DNA of 64,000 nucleotides from Catenuloplanes atrovinosus (GTDB lineage: Bacteria; Actinomycetota; Actinomycetes; Mycobacteriales; Micromonosporaceae). Shown here piece after piece: positions 27,791 through 36,822 of the stretch. The translations under genes were made by a program, and so were the position numbers. Each line of letters begins with the position of its first letter. The stretch's first letter is position 1. The notes under the pieces were generated by a model. The model made no database searches and had not been told where the DNA came from. It was given only the letters and a program-made list of their open reading frames with translations. The stretch lies in NCBI RefSeq assembly GCF_031458235.1, contig NZ_JAVDYB010000001.1:1447001-1511000 (forward strand), in the 5' to 3' direction.

Positions 27791-28315
27791 TCAGCGCCAG
27801 ACGTACGTGCCCGCGGTGGCCAGCGACCCCGCGAACGCGGCGTCGACCTGGCGGATCTCCGCGCTGTTCGGGTTCGGGTTGGTGCACGACACCGGCGCGC
27901 TGGAGCCCGACATCAGGTCCCCGCACAGCCCGGTCCGCCGGTCCGGCAGCCCGAGCAGGTGGCCGAACTCGTGCGCGGCGATCCGCGGCTGGTAGTACCC
28001 CTGGCTGGTCGCCTCGCGGCCCATGTACCAGCGCCCGTTGCCGAGCGAGGTGACGTAGGCGCGCGGCCACCCGTTGTCCGCGTACACCCGGATGTTCGGC
28101 GTGCGCCCGGCCGGGACCGGGTCCAGCCGCACGTTGGTGACGCGCGCGTTCCAGATCTGCGCGCCCTGGTGCACCACGGACGCGAACTCCTGCGCGGTGC
28201 TCGCGTCGTAGTAGAGCACGCGCACGGCGGCCTGGGCGGGTGACGCCGCGACCAGCACGCCGCCGAGCAGCAGCGCGACGGCGGCGGCCAGGGCGGACAG
28301 TCGTCGTAGGACCAT
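27791..28315 (-). CDS. Snapalysin-type secreted zinc metalloprotease
   Basis: A 174-residue preprotein. MVLRRLSALAAAVALLLGGV with cleavage near AQA is a Sec signal peptide. The mature part has the extended zinc motif AAHEFGHLLGLPDRRTG (HExxHxxGxxD, with Asp as third ligand, the mark of snapalysin, family M7), and Cys in GLCGDLMSG and VSCTNPN for one disulfide. Its small size fits the streptomycete enzymes; no pro-region is obvious. ATG 28315 has GCGAGG 7 nt upstream. Streptomycete snapalysin genes usually lie beside a LysR gene; here the divergent gene is an oxidoreductase. Confidence 0.92.
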   Translation of the reverse strand: MVLRRLSALAAAVALLLGGVLVAASPAQAAVRVLYYDASTAQEFASVVHQGAQIWNARVTNVRLDPVPAGRTPNIRVYADNGWPRAYVTSLGNGRWYMGREATSQGYYQPRIAAHEFGHLLGLPDRRTGLCGDLMSGSSAPVSCTNPNPNSAEIRQVDAAFAGSLATAGTYVWR

Positions 28316-28463
28316 CGCGGAACCTCGCAATCGGATCGATCGATGCGATCGAGTGACGAACGGTTCCTCGACGCTAACCACCGTAGAGATGATTGTGGAT
28401 ATATCGGTTTCGGCCTACCGTCCGTGTGATACGCCGGTAAAGCGATCAACCAGGGGGTACGCC

Positions 28464-29414
28464 GTGCGCGCTGTCCAGATCACCGAGTTCGGCGGTCCCG
28501 AACTGCTCACCGTCTCCGAGGTGCCGGAGCCGGTGCCGGGCGACGGCGAGGTCGTGCTGGACGTGCTCGCCGCCGGCGTCAACTACGCGGACACCCACCA
28601 GACCGAGGACTCCTACCTGGCGAAGCAGACGCTGCCGCTGATCCCGGGCGGCGAGGCGATCGTCCGCGGCCCGGACGGCCGGCGCTACGCCACGCTGGTC
28701 GGCTCCGGCGCGTACGCGGAGCGGGTGCTCGCCCGCCCCGACCGGCTGATCCCGGTCCCGGACGGCGTCGACGACGCCGCCGCGCTCGGCACGCTCGTCC
28801 AGGGCTCCACCGCGTACCTGCTGATCCATCGGGCCGCGCGCCTGGAGCCGGGCGAGTCCGTGGTGGTGCACGCGGGCGCGGGCGGCACCGGCTCGCAGGC
28901 GATCCAGCTGGCCCGCCGCGCCGGCGCCGGCCGGGTCATCGCGACCGCGTCCACGCCGGACAAGCGCGCGATCACCCTCGACCTGGGCGCGGACGCGGCC
29001 GTGGACGTCACCGGGGACGACCTGCGGGACCGGCTGATCGAGGCGAACGGCGGCGCGAAGGTCGACGTGGTGCTGGAGATGTCCGGCGGCCCGGTCTTCG
29101 ACGCGAGCCTGCGCGCGCTGGCGCCGCTCGGCCGGCTGGTGCACTTCGGCATGGCGTCCCGCACGCCGGCCACGCCGGTGCTGCCGTCCGCGCTGATGCG
29201 GGCCGGTCGCAGCGTGATCGGCTTCTGGCTGTTCCACGTGATCCGCAGCCGCCCCGACCTGTACGCCGCGGCCGTCGGCGAACTGCTCGGCGCGCTGGCG
29301 GACGGCTCGCTCCGGTCGCTGCACGGCGGGGAGTTCCCGCTGGAGAAGGCGGCCGACGCGCACCGGGCGCTGCTCGGCCGGACCACCTCGGGAAAGCTGA
29401 TCCTGCGGCCGTGA
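28464..29414 (+). CDS. Quinone-oxidoreductase-like MDR protein
   Basis: A 316-residue zinc-free medium-chain dehydrogenase/reductase (QOR type): MRAVQITEFGGPELLTVSEV, GVNYADTHQ, GSTAYLLIHRAARLEPGESV and the NADPH-binding VVVHAGAGGTGSQAIQLARR. No zinc-ligand Cys/His set is present. Expected reaction: NADPH-dependent reduction of quinones or enones. GTG start with a G-rich CAGGGGG upstream. It is divergent from snapalysin across 148 bp. Confidence 0.9.
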   Translation: MRAVQITEFGGPELLTVSEVPEPVPGDGEVVLDVLAAGVNYADTHQTEDSYLAKQTLPLIPGGEAIVRGPDGRRYATLVGSGAYAERVLARPDRLIPVPDGVDDAAALGTLVQGSTAYLLIHRAARLEPGESVVVHAGAGGTGSQAIQLARRAGAGRVIATASTPDKRAITLDLGADAAVDVTGDDLRDRLIEANGGAKVDVVLEMSGGPVFDASLRALAPLGRLVHFGMASRTPATPVLPSALMRAGRSVIGFWLFHVIRSRPDLYAAAVGELLGALADGSLRSLHGGEFPLEKAADAHRALLGRTTSGKLILRP

Positions 29415-29418
29415 GGCC

Positions 29419-30348
29419 TCAGCGGTCGATCGAGTCCGCGGGCGCCATCACGCGCAGCGCGTTCGCGTCCAGGCCGATCCGCATCGGCGTGCTCCCGCAC
29501 GGCTCGCCGTCCACCTCGACCGGCGCCGGCCGGCCGGTCTCCAGCCACAGCTCGCCCACGGCCAGGAACGGGTCGTCGCCGAGCGTGCGCCGGTGCCCGA
29601 GCGTGGCGTTCCGCGCGGTCTCCCGCAGCAGGCCGAACCGGCCCTCACCGCCCACCGGGTACGCGATCAGCAGCCGGTCGTCCGCGTCCGCGTCCTTCGT
29701 GATCGGCCGTCCCGCGTGGAACCCGCCGTTCGCCACGTAGAGCTGGTGGGTGCGGAACTCGTGCTCGCGCCCGTCCGCGCGCACCACCACGCGCATCGGC
29801 CGGTGCCCGAACAGCAGGGCGAGACCGGTCATCGGGTACGCCCAGCGCCCGGCGACCCGCTTCAGCGGCGGCGGGGCCGCGTTCATCACGGCCGCGGACA
29901 GCCCGACGCCGACGTGGTTGGTGAACGGCATGTCCCCGGCCAGGCCCAGGTCCACGTCCACCACCTTGCCCTCGACCAGCGTGCGGATCGCCTCGTCCAG
30001 GTCGATCGGCACCCGTACCGTGCGGGCGAAGTTGTTCGTGGTGCCGAGCGGCAGCAGGCCCAGCGCGTTCTCCCGGTGCGCCATCATCCGCGCGGCCGTG
30101 CTGATCGTGCCGTCACCGCCGCCGGCCACCACCAGATCGGCGCCGGACTCGCGCGCCCGGATCAGGGTCTCCTCCAGGTGGCGCGGCTTCTCCACCGAGT
30201 ACGACGCGATCAGGTCGAACCCGGCGCCGAGCAGCCGCGACCGCGCGCCCTCGTAGAGCAGCCGGCCGCGCCGGGAGTGCGTGTTCACCACCAGCACCGC
30301 TCGCCGGTCCCGGTGGATGTCCTCGGTCAAGCGTTGCTTCGTCCGCAT
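29419..30348 (-). CDS. Diacylglycerol/lipid kinase family protein
   Basis: A 309-residue YegS/DgkB-like lipid kinase. It has the nucleotide-binding region VVNTHSRRGRLLYEGARSRL, the GGGDGT motif in LVVAGGGDGTISTAARMM, LGLLPLGTTNNFARTVRVP, and a C-terminal beta-sandwich ending in PVEVDGEPCGSTPMRI. It would phosphorylate diacylglycerol or a related lipid on the inner face of the membrane. It is convergent with the quinone-oxidoreductase gene, 4 bp apart. Confidence 0.9.
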   Translation of the reverse strand: MRTKQRLTEDIHRDRRAVLVVNTHSRRGRLLYEGARSRLLGAGFDLIASYSVEKPRHLEETLIRARESGADLVVAGGGDGTISTAARMMAHRENALGLLPLGTTNNFARTVRVPIDLDEAIRTLVEGKVVDVDLGLAGDMPFTNHVGVGLSAAVMNAAPPPLKRVAGRWAYPMTGLALLFGHRPMRVVVRADGREHEFRTHQLYVANGGFHAGRPITKDADADDRLLIAYPVGGEGRFGLLRETARNATLGHRRTLGDDPFLAVGELWLETGRPAPVEVDGEPCGSTPMRIGLDANALRVMAPADSIDR

Positions 30349-30387
30349 CGGTGCGCAGCCTACCCGCTGATCATCTTCGTCGCCGGG

Positions 30388-30879
30388 TCACACTCCCGCG
30401 GCGAAGAAGCGCGCCGCCACGATCGTGTGCAACGGGAATCCGAGCTCGGCCGGGCCGTCCAGGACATGGTGACCGAGCGACTCCTCGTTCGGGTGCGACG
30501 CCGGCAGCGCCACGGGCGAGATCGGCGGCAGCAACCCGAAGATCAGCACGGTGCCGTCCGGTGCGCTGTGCACGTCGAAGAGCGTGACCGCGTCCGGGTC
30601 CGCGACCACGCCGGTCTCCTCGCGCAGCTCCCGCGCGACCGCGTCCTGCCAGCGCTCGCCCACGTCGATGTAGCCGCCGGGCAGCGCCGGCGCACCGTAC
30701 GCCGGTGGCACGCCGCGCCGGACCACCAGCAGCCCGCGGCCGACCGGCTGCACCGCGACCGCGACCGGCACCGGATTGCGGTAGCTGGTCCGGCCGCACC
30801 CGGCGCAGAGCCGCGGCCAGGGCTGGTCCGGCGCGAACGCGGCGCCGCAGAACGAACAGTGGGCGTGGGGGACGGCCAT
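30388..30879 (-). CDS. NUDIX hydrolase with N-terminal zinc ribbon
   Basis: A 163-residue protein. It starts with a zinc ribbon (CSFCGAAF and [12 protein letters not shown]; two CxxC pairs), as in NADH pyrophosphatase-like NUDIX proteins, followed by the NUDIX box [20 protein letters not shown] ending ETGV, with all Glu residues intact. Probable substrate: a nucleoside diphosphate derivative such as ADP-ribose or NAD(H); it cannot be fixed from sequence. I start it at ATG 30879, in front of the first Cys pair. Confidence 0.9.
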   Translation of the reverse strand: MAVPHAHCSFCGAAFAPDQPWPRLCAGCGRTSYRNPVPVAVAVQPVGRGLLVVRRGVPPAYGAPALPGGYIDVGERWQDAVARELREETGVVADPDAVTLFDVHSAPDGTVLIFGLLPPISPVALPASHPNEESLGHHVLDGPAELGFPLHTIVAARFFAAGV

Positions 30880-30938
30880 GGCGACGAGCCTCCCACGAAA
30901 CGCCGGACGGGCGGCGTACCGGCTGGGATCATGGGGTG

Positions 30939-32156
30939 GTGAAGGCACCGGTGCCCGTCGACGAACCGCAGCGGGTGGCGGCGCTGCGCGAGACGGCGAT
31001 CCTCGACACGCCGCCGGAGACGGAGTTCGACGACATCGCCGTGCTCGCCTCCGAGATCTGCGGCACGCCCATCGCGCTGGTCAGCCTGGTCGATTCGGAC
31101 CGGCAGTGGTTCAAGGCCCGGATCGGCCTGGACCTGCCGCAGACCAGCCGGGACGCGGCCATGTGCGCCTACCCGGTGGCGGACCGCGGCATGCTGGAGG
31201 TGGGCGACGCCGCCGGGGACGCGCGGTTCGCGGACAGCCCGCTGGTCGCGGAGGAGGGCGTCCGGTTCTACGCGGGCGCGCCGCTGCTGATGCAGGACGG
31301 GCACGCGGTCGGCACGGTCTGCGTGATGGACCGCGAGCCGCGCGAGCTGACCGGCGACCAGCGGCGGGCGCTGCGCGCGCTGGCCCGGCACGCCGCCGCC
31401 CACCTGGAACTGCGCCGGTACGCCCGCCGCGTGGTGGCCGCCGCGGACCGGCTGCGCGAACTGGACCGGCTCAAGGACTCGTTCCTGGCCAGCGTCAGCC
31501 ACGAACTGCGTACCCCGCTGTCGCTGATCCGGGGTTATCTGGAGGTGCTGCTGGACGACGACGCCGACCCGGACACGGCCCGCCGCTTCCTCGCCGTCAT
31601 GCAGCGCAACGCGGACCGGCTGCTGCGGCTCATCGACGACCTGCTGCTGGTCGCCCGGCTGCACGAGGACGGGCTGGAACTGTCCAGCACGTCCGCGGAC
31701 CTGTCCGAACTGGTCTACCAGGTGACCGTGGCATCCCGGCCGCTGGCGGAGCACAAGGGCATCACGGTGGTGGAGCACACCGGCGCGCCGATCCCGATCT
31801 CCGGCGATCCGCAGCGGCTGTCCCAGGCGTTCAGCCACCTCATGTTCAACGCGATCAAATTCACTCCGGAGGGCGGCCGGATCGCGGTGGCGACCAGCGG
31901 CGACGAGGAGCCGACGCTGACGATCATGGACACCGGCGTCGGCATCCCGCGCGCGGACCTGCCGTACCTGTTCGACCGGTTCCATCGCAGCAGCACCTCG
32001 GACCTGCTGGCCACGCAGGGCTCCGGCGTCGGGCTGACGATCGTCAAGGCGATCATCGACGCGCACGGCGGCACCATCGCGATCGAGAGCGAGCCGGACG
32101 AGGGTACGACCGTGTGCGTGACGCTGCCCCGGCACCCGGTGGCGCCGTGCGGGTGA
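30939..32156 (+). CDS. GAF-domain sensor histidine kinase
   Basis: A cytoplasmic kinase of 405 residues: a GAF domain (about 20-155; [34 protein letters not shown]), an H-box with phospho-acceptor His in [20 protein letters not shown], and a HATPase domain ([11 protein letters not shown]-box, [13 protein letters not shown]1, [13 protein letters not shown]2). No membrane segment is present, so the signal is intracellular, perhaps redox or a small ligand. GTG 30939 or 30936 is the start. The stop overlaps the start of a second kinase by 4 bp. No response-regulator gene is adjacent. Confidence 0.9.
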   Translation: MKAPVPVDEPQRVAALRETAILDTPPETEFDDIAVLASEICGTPIALVSLVDSDRQWFKARIGLDLPQTSRDAAMCAYPVADRGMLEVGDAAGDARFADSPLVAEEGVRFYAGAPLLMQDGHAVGTVCVMDREPRELTGDQRRALRALARHAAAHLELRRYARRVVAAADRLRELDRLKDSFLASVSHELRTPLSLIRGYLEVLLDDDADPDTARRFLAVMQRNADRLLRLIDDLLLVARLHEDGLELSSTSADLSELVYQVTVASRPLAEHKGITVVEHTGAPIPISGDPQRLSQAFSHLMFNAIKFTPEGGRIAVATSGDEEPTLTIMDTGVGIPRADLPYLFDRFHRSSTSDLLATQGSGVGLTIVKAIIDAHGGTIAIESEPDEGTTVCVTLPRHPVAPCG

Positions 32157-33712
32157 CCGGCCGGGTGCAGCGGCCGGAGCGGCTGGCCGCCGTCTCCGCC
32201 ACCGGGCTGGCGGACCGCCGCGACGTGCCCGGCCTGGACCGGCTGGCCCGGCTCGCGTCCCGGCTGCTCGGCACGCCCACCACCCTGGTCTCGCTGGTCA
32301 CCGCGGACCGTCAGGTCTTCCCCGGCCGGGTCGGGATGGAGGTGGGCGGGACCCCGCTCTCCCACTCGTTCTGCCAATACGTGGTCGCGGACGACGAGCC
32401 GCTGGTCGTGACGGACGCGCGCGCCGATCCGCGACTCAGCGACAACCTGGCCATCCCGGACCTGGGCGTGATCGCGTACGCCGGCATACCGATCCGGGTG
32501 GACGGCGAGACGCTCGGCGCGTTCTGTGCGATCGACTCCCGGCCGCGTGCCTGGACCGGCACCGACCTGGCCGTGCTGGAGGACCTGACCGCCGCGGTGG
32601 AGTCGGAGATCGCGCTGAGCCTGGCCGCCCGCGACGCGGAGCGGTCCGCCGCCGCGTTCGCGGCCGTGCTGGACGTGGCGCACGACGCGTTCGTCTCCAT
32701 CGCGCCGGACGGCGTGGTCGTGGAGTGGAACCAGGCCGCCGAGGCGATGTTCGGCTGGTCGCGCGCGGAGGCGACCGGCCGCGAGCTGACCGGCCTGATC
32801 ATCCCGCCCGAGTACCACGCCGCGCACGACGCCGGCCTGATCCGGGTGCGGGCCACCGGCGTCTCCGCGCTGGCCGGCCGGCGCGTCGAGCTGACCGGGC
32901 AGCACCGCACCGGCCGCCGCTTCCCGGTGGAGCTGACGCTCCAGGTCACGGCCGGCCATTCGGGACTGCGCCTGCACGGCTTCCTGCGCGACATCAGCGA
33001 GCGGCGCGCGGCCGAGGACGCGCTCACCGACCGCAACCGCCGGCTGGAGCAGGCCAACCTGCTCAAGCTCGACCTGATGGGCATGCTCTCGCACGACATC
33101 GGCACGCCGCTGGCCACCATCATCGGGTACGGCGAGGTGCTCGCCGAATCGCTGAGCGAGCCACGCCAGCAGACCATCCTGGACAAGATCCTGAACGGGG
33201 CCCGCCGGATCGACCAGCTCCGCCAGAACGTGCTGGCCATGTGCACGATCGACGCCGACCGCCTGCAGGCCCGCCGCGAGCCGGTGCCGCTGGCGCCCGC
33301 GCTCCGGGAGGCGCTGCTCGCCGCGGACCTGGCCGTGCCGGTCGCCTGCCCGCCCGGCGTCACCGTGCTGGTCAACCCGGCGCACCTGCAACAGATCGTG
33401 GTCAACTTCCTGAGCAACGCGGCCAAGTACGGCGGCGGCCCGACGCTGATCGCCGTGACCGCCGGCGAGGACGCCGTCGGCGTCTCCATCCACGACGAGG
33501 GCCCCGGCGTGCCCGCGGCGATGCGCGCGCACCTCTTCGAGCGCTACACCCGCGCGGCCGGCGTCACCGCGAAGGGCCACGGCCTGGGCCTGCACATCGT
33601 GGCCAGCCTCGCCGAGGCCAACGGCGGCTCGGTGTCGCACCGCGACAACACGCCGGCCGGCAGCGTCTTCACGCTCACTCTCCAGCCGGCCCGGCCGGAG
33701 CCCGGCCACTGA
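32153..33712 (+). CDS. GAF-PAS sensor histidine kinase
   Basis: A 519-residue cytoplasmic kinase translationally coupled to the previous one. Order: GAF (about 15-155; VSLVTADRQVFPGRVGM), PAS (about 165-285; AHDAFVSIAPDGVVVEWNQA and FLRDISERRAAEDALTDRN), an H-box with His in LMGMLSHDIGTPLATIIGYG (DI replaces the usual EL), then HATPase motifs (VVNFLSNAAKYGGG, DEGPGVPAAMR, GHGLGLHIVASL). The start is GTG 32153; GTG 32147 is also in frame. The paired GAF kinases may heterodimerise or form a relay. The 3' end overlaps the convergent TetR gene by 38 bp. Confidence 0.9.
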   Translation: MTGRVQRPERLAAVSATGLADRRDVPGLDRLARLASRLLGTPTTLVSLVTADRQVFPGRVGMEVGGTPLSHSFCQYVVADDEPLVVTDARADPRLSDNLAIPDLGVIAYAGIPIRVDGETLGAFCAIDSRPRAWTGTDLAVLEDLTAAVESEIALSLAARDAERSAAAFAAVLDVAHDAFVSIAPDGVVVEWNQAAEAMFGWSRAEATGRELTGLIIPPEYHAAHDAGLIRVRATGVSALAGRRVELTGQHRTGRRFPVELTLQVTAGHSGLRLHGFLRDISERRAAEDALTDRNRRLEQANLLKLDLMGMLSHDIGTPLATIIGYGEVLAESLSEPRQQTILDKILNGARRIDQLRQNVLAMCTIDADRLQARREPVPLAPALREALLAADLAVPVACPPGVTVLVNPAHLQQIVVNFLSNAAKYGGGPTLIAVTAGEDAVGVSIHDEGPGVPAAMRAHLFERYTRAAGVTAKGHGLGLHIVASLAEANGGSVSHRDNTPAGSVFTLTLQPARPEPGH

Positions 33713-34445
33713 CCCCGGCCAGCCACGCCTCCAGCCCGTCCAGGATGCGGTCCAGGCCGAACGCGAAGTTCTCGTCCCAGGCGGAGGCGTCCATCGGCAC
33801 GGCGCCGACCGACTCGCGCCACGCCCGGTGGTGCGGATAGTCGTCGCCGACCCGGTCCAGATAGGGCGTGACCCGCTCGGTGACCTCCGCCGGCGTCAGC
33901 CCGGACGCCGCCGTGCCGGCCGAGACCGCGGCGGTGGCCAGCGCCGCCCCGATGGAGTGGTTGGTGATCACCGAGCTGGCGTGCGACAGCGCCAGCCCCT
34001 CGAAGCCGCTCGCGACCAGCAGCGCCACGATCCGGTCGCCGACGCGCAGCGCGTTCGGCCCCAGGTTGGGGCGGGTGCCCAGCAGCGGGATCGCCCACGG
34101 GTGGCGCAGCAGCATGGCGCGCAGGCCGGTGGCGTACACGGACGCGCCGATCCGGAAGCTGACGTCGCCCGGCTCCGGGACGTAGAGCTCGCCCATGATC
34201 TCGTCGACCGCCAGCTCGAGCAGCTCGGTCTTGTTCGTCACGTGCCAGTAGAGCGACGTGGCGCCGGAGCCGAGCCGGGTGCCCAGCCGCCGCATGCTCA
34301 GGCCCTCGGCGCCCTCGGCGTCGAGCAGCTCGATCGCGGTGCGCACGATCTGCTCGCGGGTGAGCGTGGGCGCGCCGCCGCGGGTGCGGGCCGGCGGCCG
34401 CAGCCAGACCGAGTCGGTGTACGGATCGGACTTCTGCGGCGCCAT
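33675..34445 (-). CDS. TetR-family regulator of the adjacent MFS gene
   Basis: A 256-residue TetR protein. The helix-turn-helix is at about 25-75 (LTREQIVRTAIELLDAEGAE; MRRLGTRLGSGATSLYWHV), followed by the long TetR_C-type ligand domain. The N-terminal extension before the helix-turn-helix is Pro/Arg rich. It is divergent from a drug-exporter gene with a dyad at that gene's start, so it most likely represses it and responds to an exported compound. TAGACT (34458-34453 on this strand) precedes the ATG by 7 nt, so it seems leaderless. Confidence 0.9.
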   Translation of the reverse strand: MAPQKSDPYTDSVWLRPPARTRGGAPTLTREQIVRTAIELLDAEGAEGLSMRRLGTRLGSGATSLYWHVTNKTELLELAVDEIMGELYVPEPGDVSFRIGASVYATGLRAMLLRHPWAIPLLGTRPNLGPNALRVGDRIVALLVASGFEGLALSHASSVITNHSIGAALATAAVSAGTAASGLTPAEVTERVTPYLDRVGDDYPHHRAWRESVGAVPMDASAWDENFAFGLDRILDGLEAWLAGVSGRAPAGPAGE

Positions 34446-34491
34446 GCCGCCCAGTCTACGGCCGCGACACACCGGCAACAGACCTCGATGG

Positions 34492-34519
34492 TACGGTGTT
34501 CGAGTGACTAGTACACCGT
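34492..34519. promoter_or_regulatory. TetR-type operator over MFS promoter and start
   Basis: ACGGTGT (34493-34499), 13 bp, ACACCGT (34513-34519) is a perfect 7-bp dyad. The left arm overlaps the -10 box TACGGT (34492-34497) and the dyad spans the GTG start at 34504. A bound repressor would cover both promoter and start of a leaderless mRNA. Assignment to the divergent TetR protein is by position. Confidence 0.6.
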
Positions 34520-36048
34520 TCGAGAAGCCGCGTGATCCACGGCGCTGGGTGATCCTCGGCGTCCTCTGCCTGAGCCTGCTCGTGGTCGTCATCGACAACA
34601 TGGTGCTCACCATCGCGATCCCGTCCCTGATCAGCGACCTGGGCGCGAGCACCGCCGAGGTGCAGTGGATCGTCGACGCGTACATCCTGGTCTTCGCGGG
34701 CCTCCTGCTCACCGCCGGCTCGCTCTCCGACCGCTACGGGCGGCGGCGCGGCCTGATCATCGGCCTGGTGGTGTTCGGCGGCGCGTCCGTGCTGGCCACG
34801 CTGGCCCGCACGCCGGAGCAGCTGATCGCGGTGCGCGGCCTGATGGGCGCGGGCGCCGCCTTCCTGATGCCGGGCACGCTCTCCGTGCTCACCACCGTCT
34901 TCGCCGAGGACGAGCGGAAGAAGGCGATCGCGATCTGGAGCTCCGTGCTGATGCTCGCCTCGCTCGGCGGCCCCACGCTCGGCGGCCTGCTGCTGGAGCA
35001 CTACTGGTGGGGCTCGGTCTTCCTGCTCAACGTGCCGATCGCGGCGCTCGGCATCGTCGCCGCGTGGCTGCTCATCCCGGAGTCGCGCGGGCCCGCGTCC
35101 CGGCCGGACGTGCTCGGCGCGCTGCTCTCCACCGCCGGGATGGCCGCGCTGGTCTGGGGCGTGATCAACGTGGCGTCGCACGGGTGGGCCGCGGGCCGTA
35201 CCGTCGCGGGCTTCGCGCTCGGCGCCGCGCTGCTGGCAGCGTTCGTGTGGTGGGAGCGCCGGGCACCCGAGCCGATGCTGCCGCTGTCGCTGTTCCGCGA
35301 CCGTGACTTCGGCGGCGCCAGCCTCTCCATCGTGCTGCTGTCCTTCTCGGCCGGCGGCATGATGCTCGCGCTCACCCAATACCTGCAGTTCGTCCTCGGG
35401 TACGGCCCGATGCGCGCCGGCCTCGCCTTCATCCCGATGCTGGTCACCACCATGGTCTTCAACGGCATCGGCGTGGTCGTCGACAGGCGGTCCGGGGCCC
35501 GCGTCGCCATCGCGGCCGGCCTGCTGCTGATGGCCGCCGGCTTCACGATCCTGGCCACGACCGGCCCGGACGACGGCTACCTCAGGCTGGCGCTGGCGTT
35601 CGTGGTGATGGGCGCGGGCAGCGGCATCGCGGCCCCGCCCGCGGTCGGCACGCTGCTCGGCGCGCTCCCGCCCGACCGCGCCGGCGTCGGCTCCGCGGTC
35701 AACGACACCGTGCAGCAGGTCGGCGCCGCGCTCAGCGTCGCCGTCATCGGCACGGTGCTGACCACGGTCTACGGCTCCGCGATGCCGGGCGACGCGGCCG
35801 AACCGGCACGCCGCTCGATCGGCGAGGCGCTCTCCGTCGCCGCCACCACCGGCGACGCGGCCCTGATCACGGCGGCCCGCGAGGCCTTCGTCGCCGCGCT
35901 CTCCGCCACCTCGTGGCTCGGCGTCATCGGCGCCACCGCCGCGGCCGGCGTGGCCGCCACGGTCCTGCGCGCCAAGCCCACCCCTCCTCCACCGGCGTCC
36001 GCGCCGGAGCCGGCGTCCGCGCCGGAGTCGGCCTCGGCGCGGGAGTAG
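34504..36048 (+). CDS. DHA2-type MFS drug exporter
   Basis: A 514-residue transporter with about 14 membrane helices and the MFS motif A region (LTAGSLSDRYGRRRGLIIGL) and motif-C-like LASLGGPTLGGLLLEHYWWG. It belongs to the EmrB/QacA-like drug:H+ antiporter family and its best clue to regulation is the divergent TetR gene. The last 20 residues (PASAPEPASAPESASARE) are hexapeptide repeats encoded by three 18-bp units. The TAG stop occupies the first codon of what would be the next 18-bp unit, and the repeat array carries on downstream. GTG start, apparently leaderless. Confidence 0.92.
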   Translation: MTSTPFEKPRDPRRWVILGVLCLSLLVVVIDNMVLTIAIPSLISDLGASTAEVQWIVDAYILVFAGLLLTAGSLSDRYGRRRGLIIGLVVFGGASVLATLARTPEQLIAVRGLMGAGAAFLMPGTLSVLTTVFAEDERKKAIAIWSSVLMLASLGGPTLGGLLLEHYWWGSVFLLNVPIAALGIVAAWLLIPESRGPASRPDVLGALLSTAGMAALVWGVINVASHGWAAGRTVAGFALGAALLAAFVWWERRAPEPMLPLSLFRDRDFGGASLSIVLLSFSAGGMMLALTQYLQFVLGYGPMRAGLAFIPMLVTTMVFNGIGVVVDRRSGARVAIAAGLLLMAAGFTILATTGPDDGYLRLALAFVVMGAGSGIAAPPAVGTLLGALPPDRAGVGSAVNDTVQQVGAALSVAVIGTVLTTVYGSAMPGDAAEPARRSIGEALSVAATTGDAALITAAREAFVAALSATSWLGVIGATAAAGVAATVLRAKPTPPPPASAPEPASAPESASARE

Positions 36049-36760
36049 GCCGCCGCGCTGGAGGCGGGCTTCGCGCCGGGTTCGGTTTCCGCGTTGGAGA
36101 CGGGTCTTATGTCGCGTTCGGCTCCCGCGTCCAGGTCGGCTTCCGCGTCCGAGGCGGGCCTTCGCGTCGCATTCGGCTTTCGTGCCGGGGTCGGTTTTCG
36201 CGCGGGCGTCGGTTCCCGTGCCGGGTCGGCTTTCGCGCGGGAGTCGGTTTCCGTGCCGGGGTCGGCTTTCGTGCCGGGTCGGCTTTCGCGCGGGAGTCGG
36301 TTTCCGTGCCGGGGTCGGCTTTCGTGCCGGGTCGGCTTTCGCGCGGGAGTCGGTTTCCGTGCCGGGGTCGGCTTTCGTGCCGGGTCGGCTTTCGCGCGGG
36401 AGTCGGTTTCCGTGCCGGGGTCGGCTTTCGTGCCGGGTCGGCTTTCGCGCGGGAGTCGGTTTCCGTGCCGGGGTCGGCTTTCGTGCCGGGTCGGCTTTCG
36501 CGCGGGAGTCGGTTTCCGTGCCGGGGTCGGCTTTCGTGCCGGGGCCGACCTTCGCGTGGGGAGTCGGCTTTCGTGCCGGGGTCGGCTTTCGCGCGGGGGT
36601 CGGCTTTCGCGCGGGAGTCGGCTTTCGCGCGGGAGTCGGCTTTCGTGTCGGAGGCGGGCCTTGCGCCGGAGGCCGGTGTCCCCACCCGGGTCGGCTTCCG
36701 GGCCGGAGGCGGGTCTCGCGTCGGAGCCGGCCCGCGGCCGAGGCCGCGCCCGGCACACGC
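35992..36760. repeat. 18/53-bp minisatellite at the 3' end of the MFS gene
   Basis: From 35992 the sequence is built of 18-bp units (type TCGGCTTTCGCGCGGGAG). The first three encode the end of the MFS protein; the rest follow its stop. From 36226 to 36490 the array becomes five identical 53-bp units (18+18+17 bp), and a sixth runs to 36543 before the units become diverged again up to about 36760. Because 53 is not a multiple of 3, the reading frame rotates in each unit and all frames stay open, which explains long meaningless open frames here. The 774 bp from 36049 to 36822 contain no gene I can support. Confidence 0.9.
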
Positions 36761-36822
36761 GACGAACCGGCCCGCCGTGATCCGGCGGGCCGGGAGGTGA
36801 TCGACGCGGCCGGTCGCGGCGG

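Noticed and set aside
36094-36780. Long open frames of GFRAGVGFRAG type in both strands across the repeat array.
   Set aside because: The 53-bp unit has no stop in any frame, so open frames are forced by the repeat; frame rotates in every unit and there is no ribosome site.
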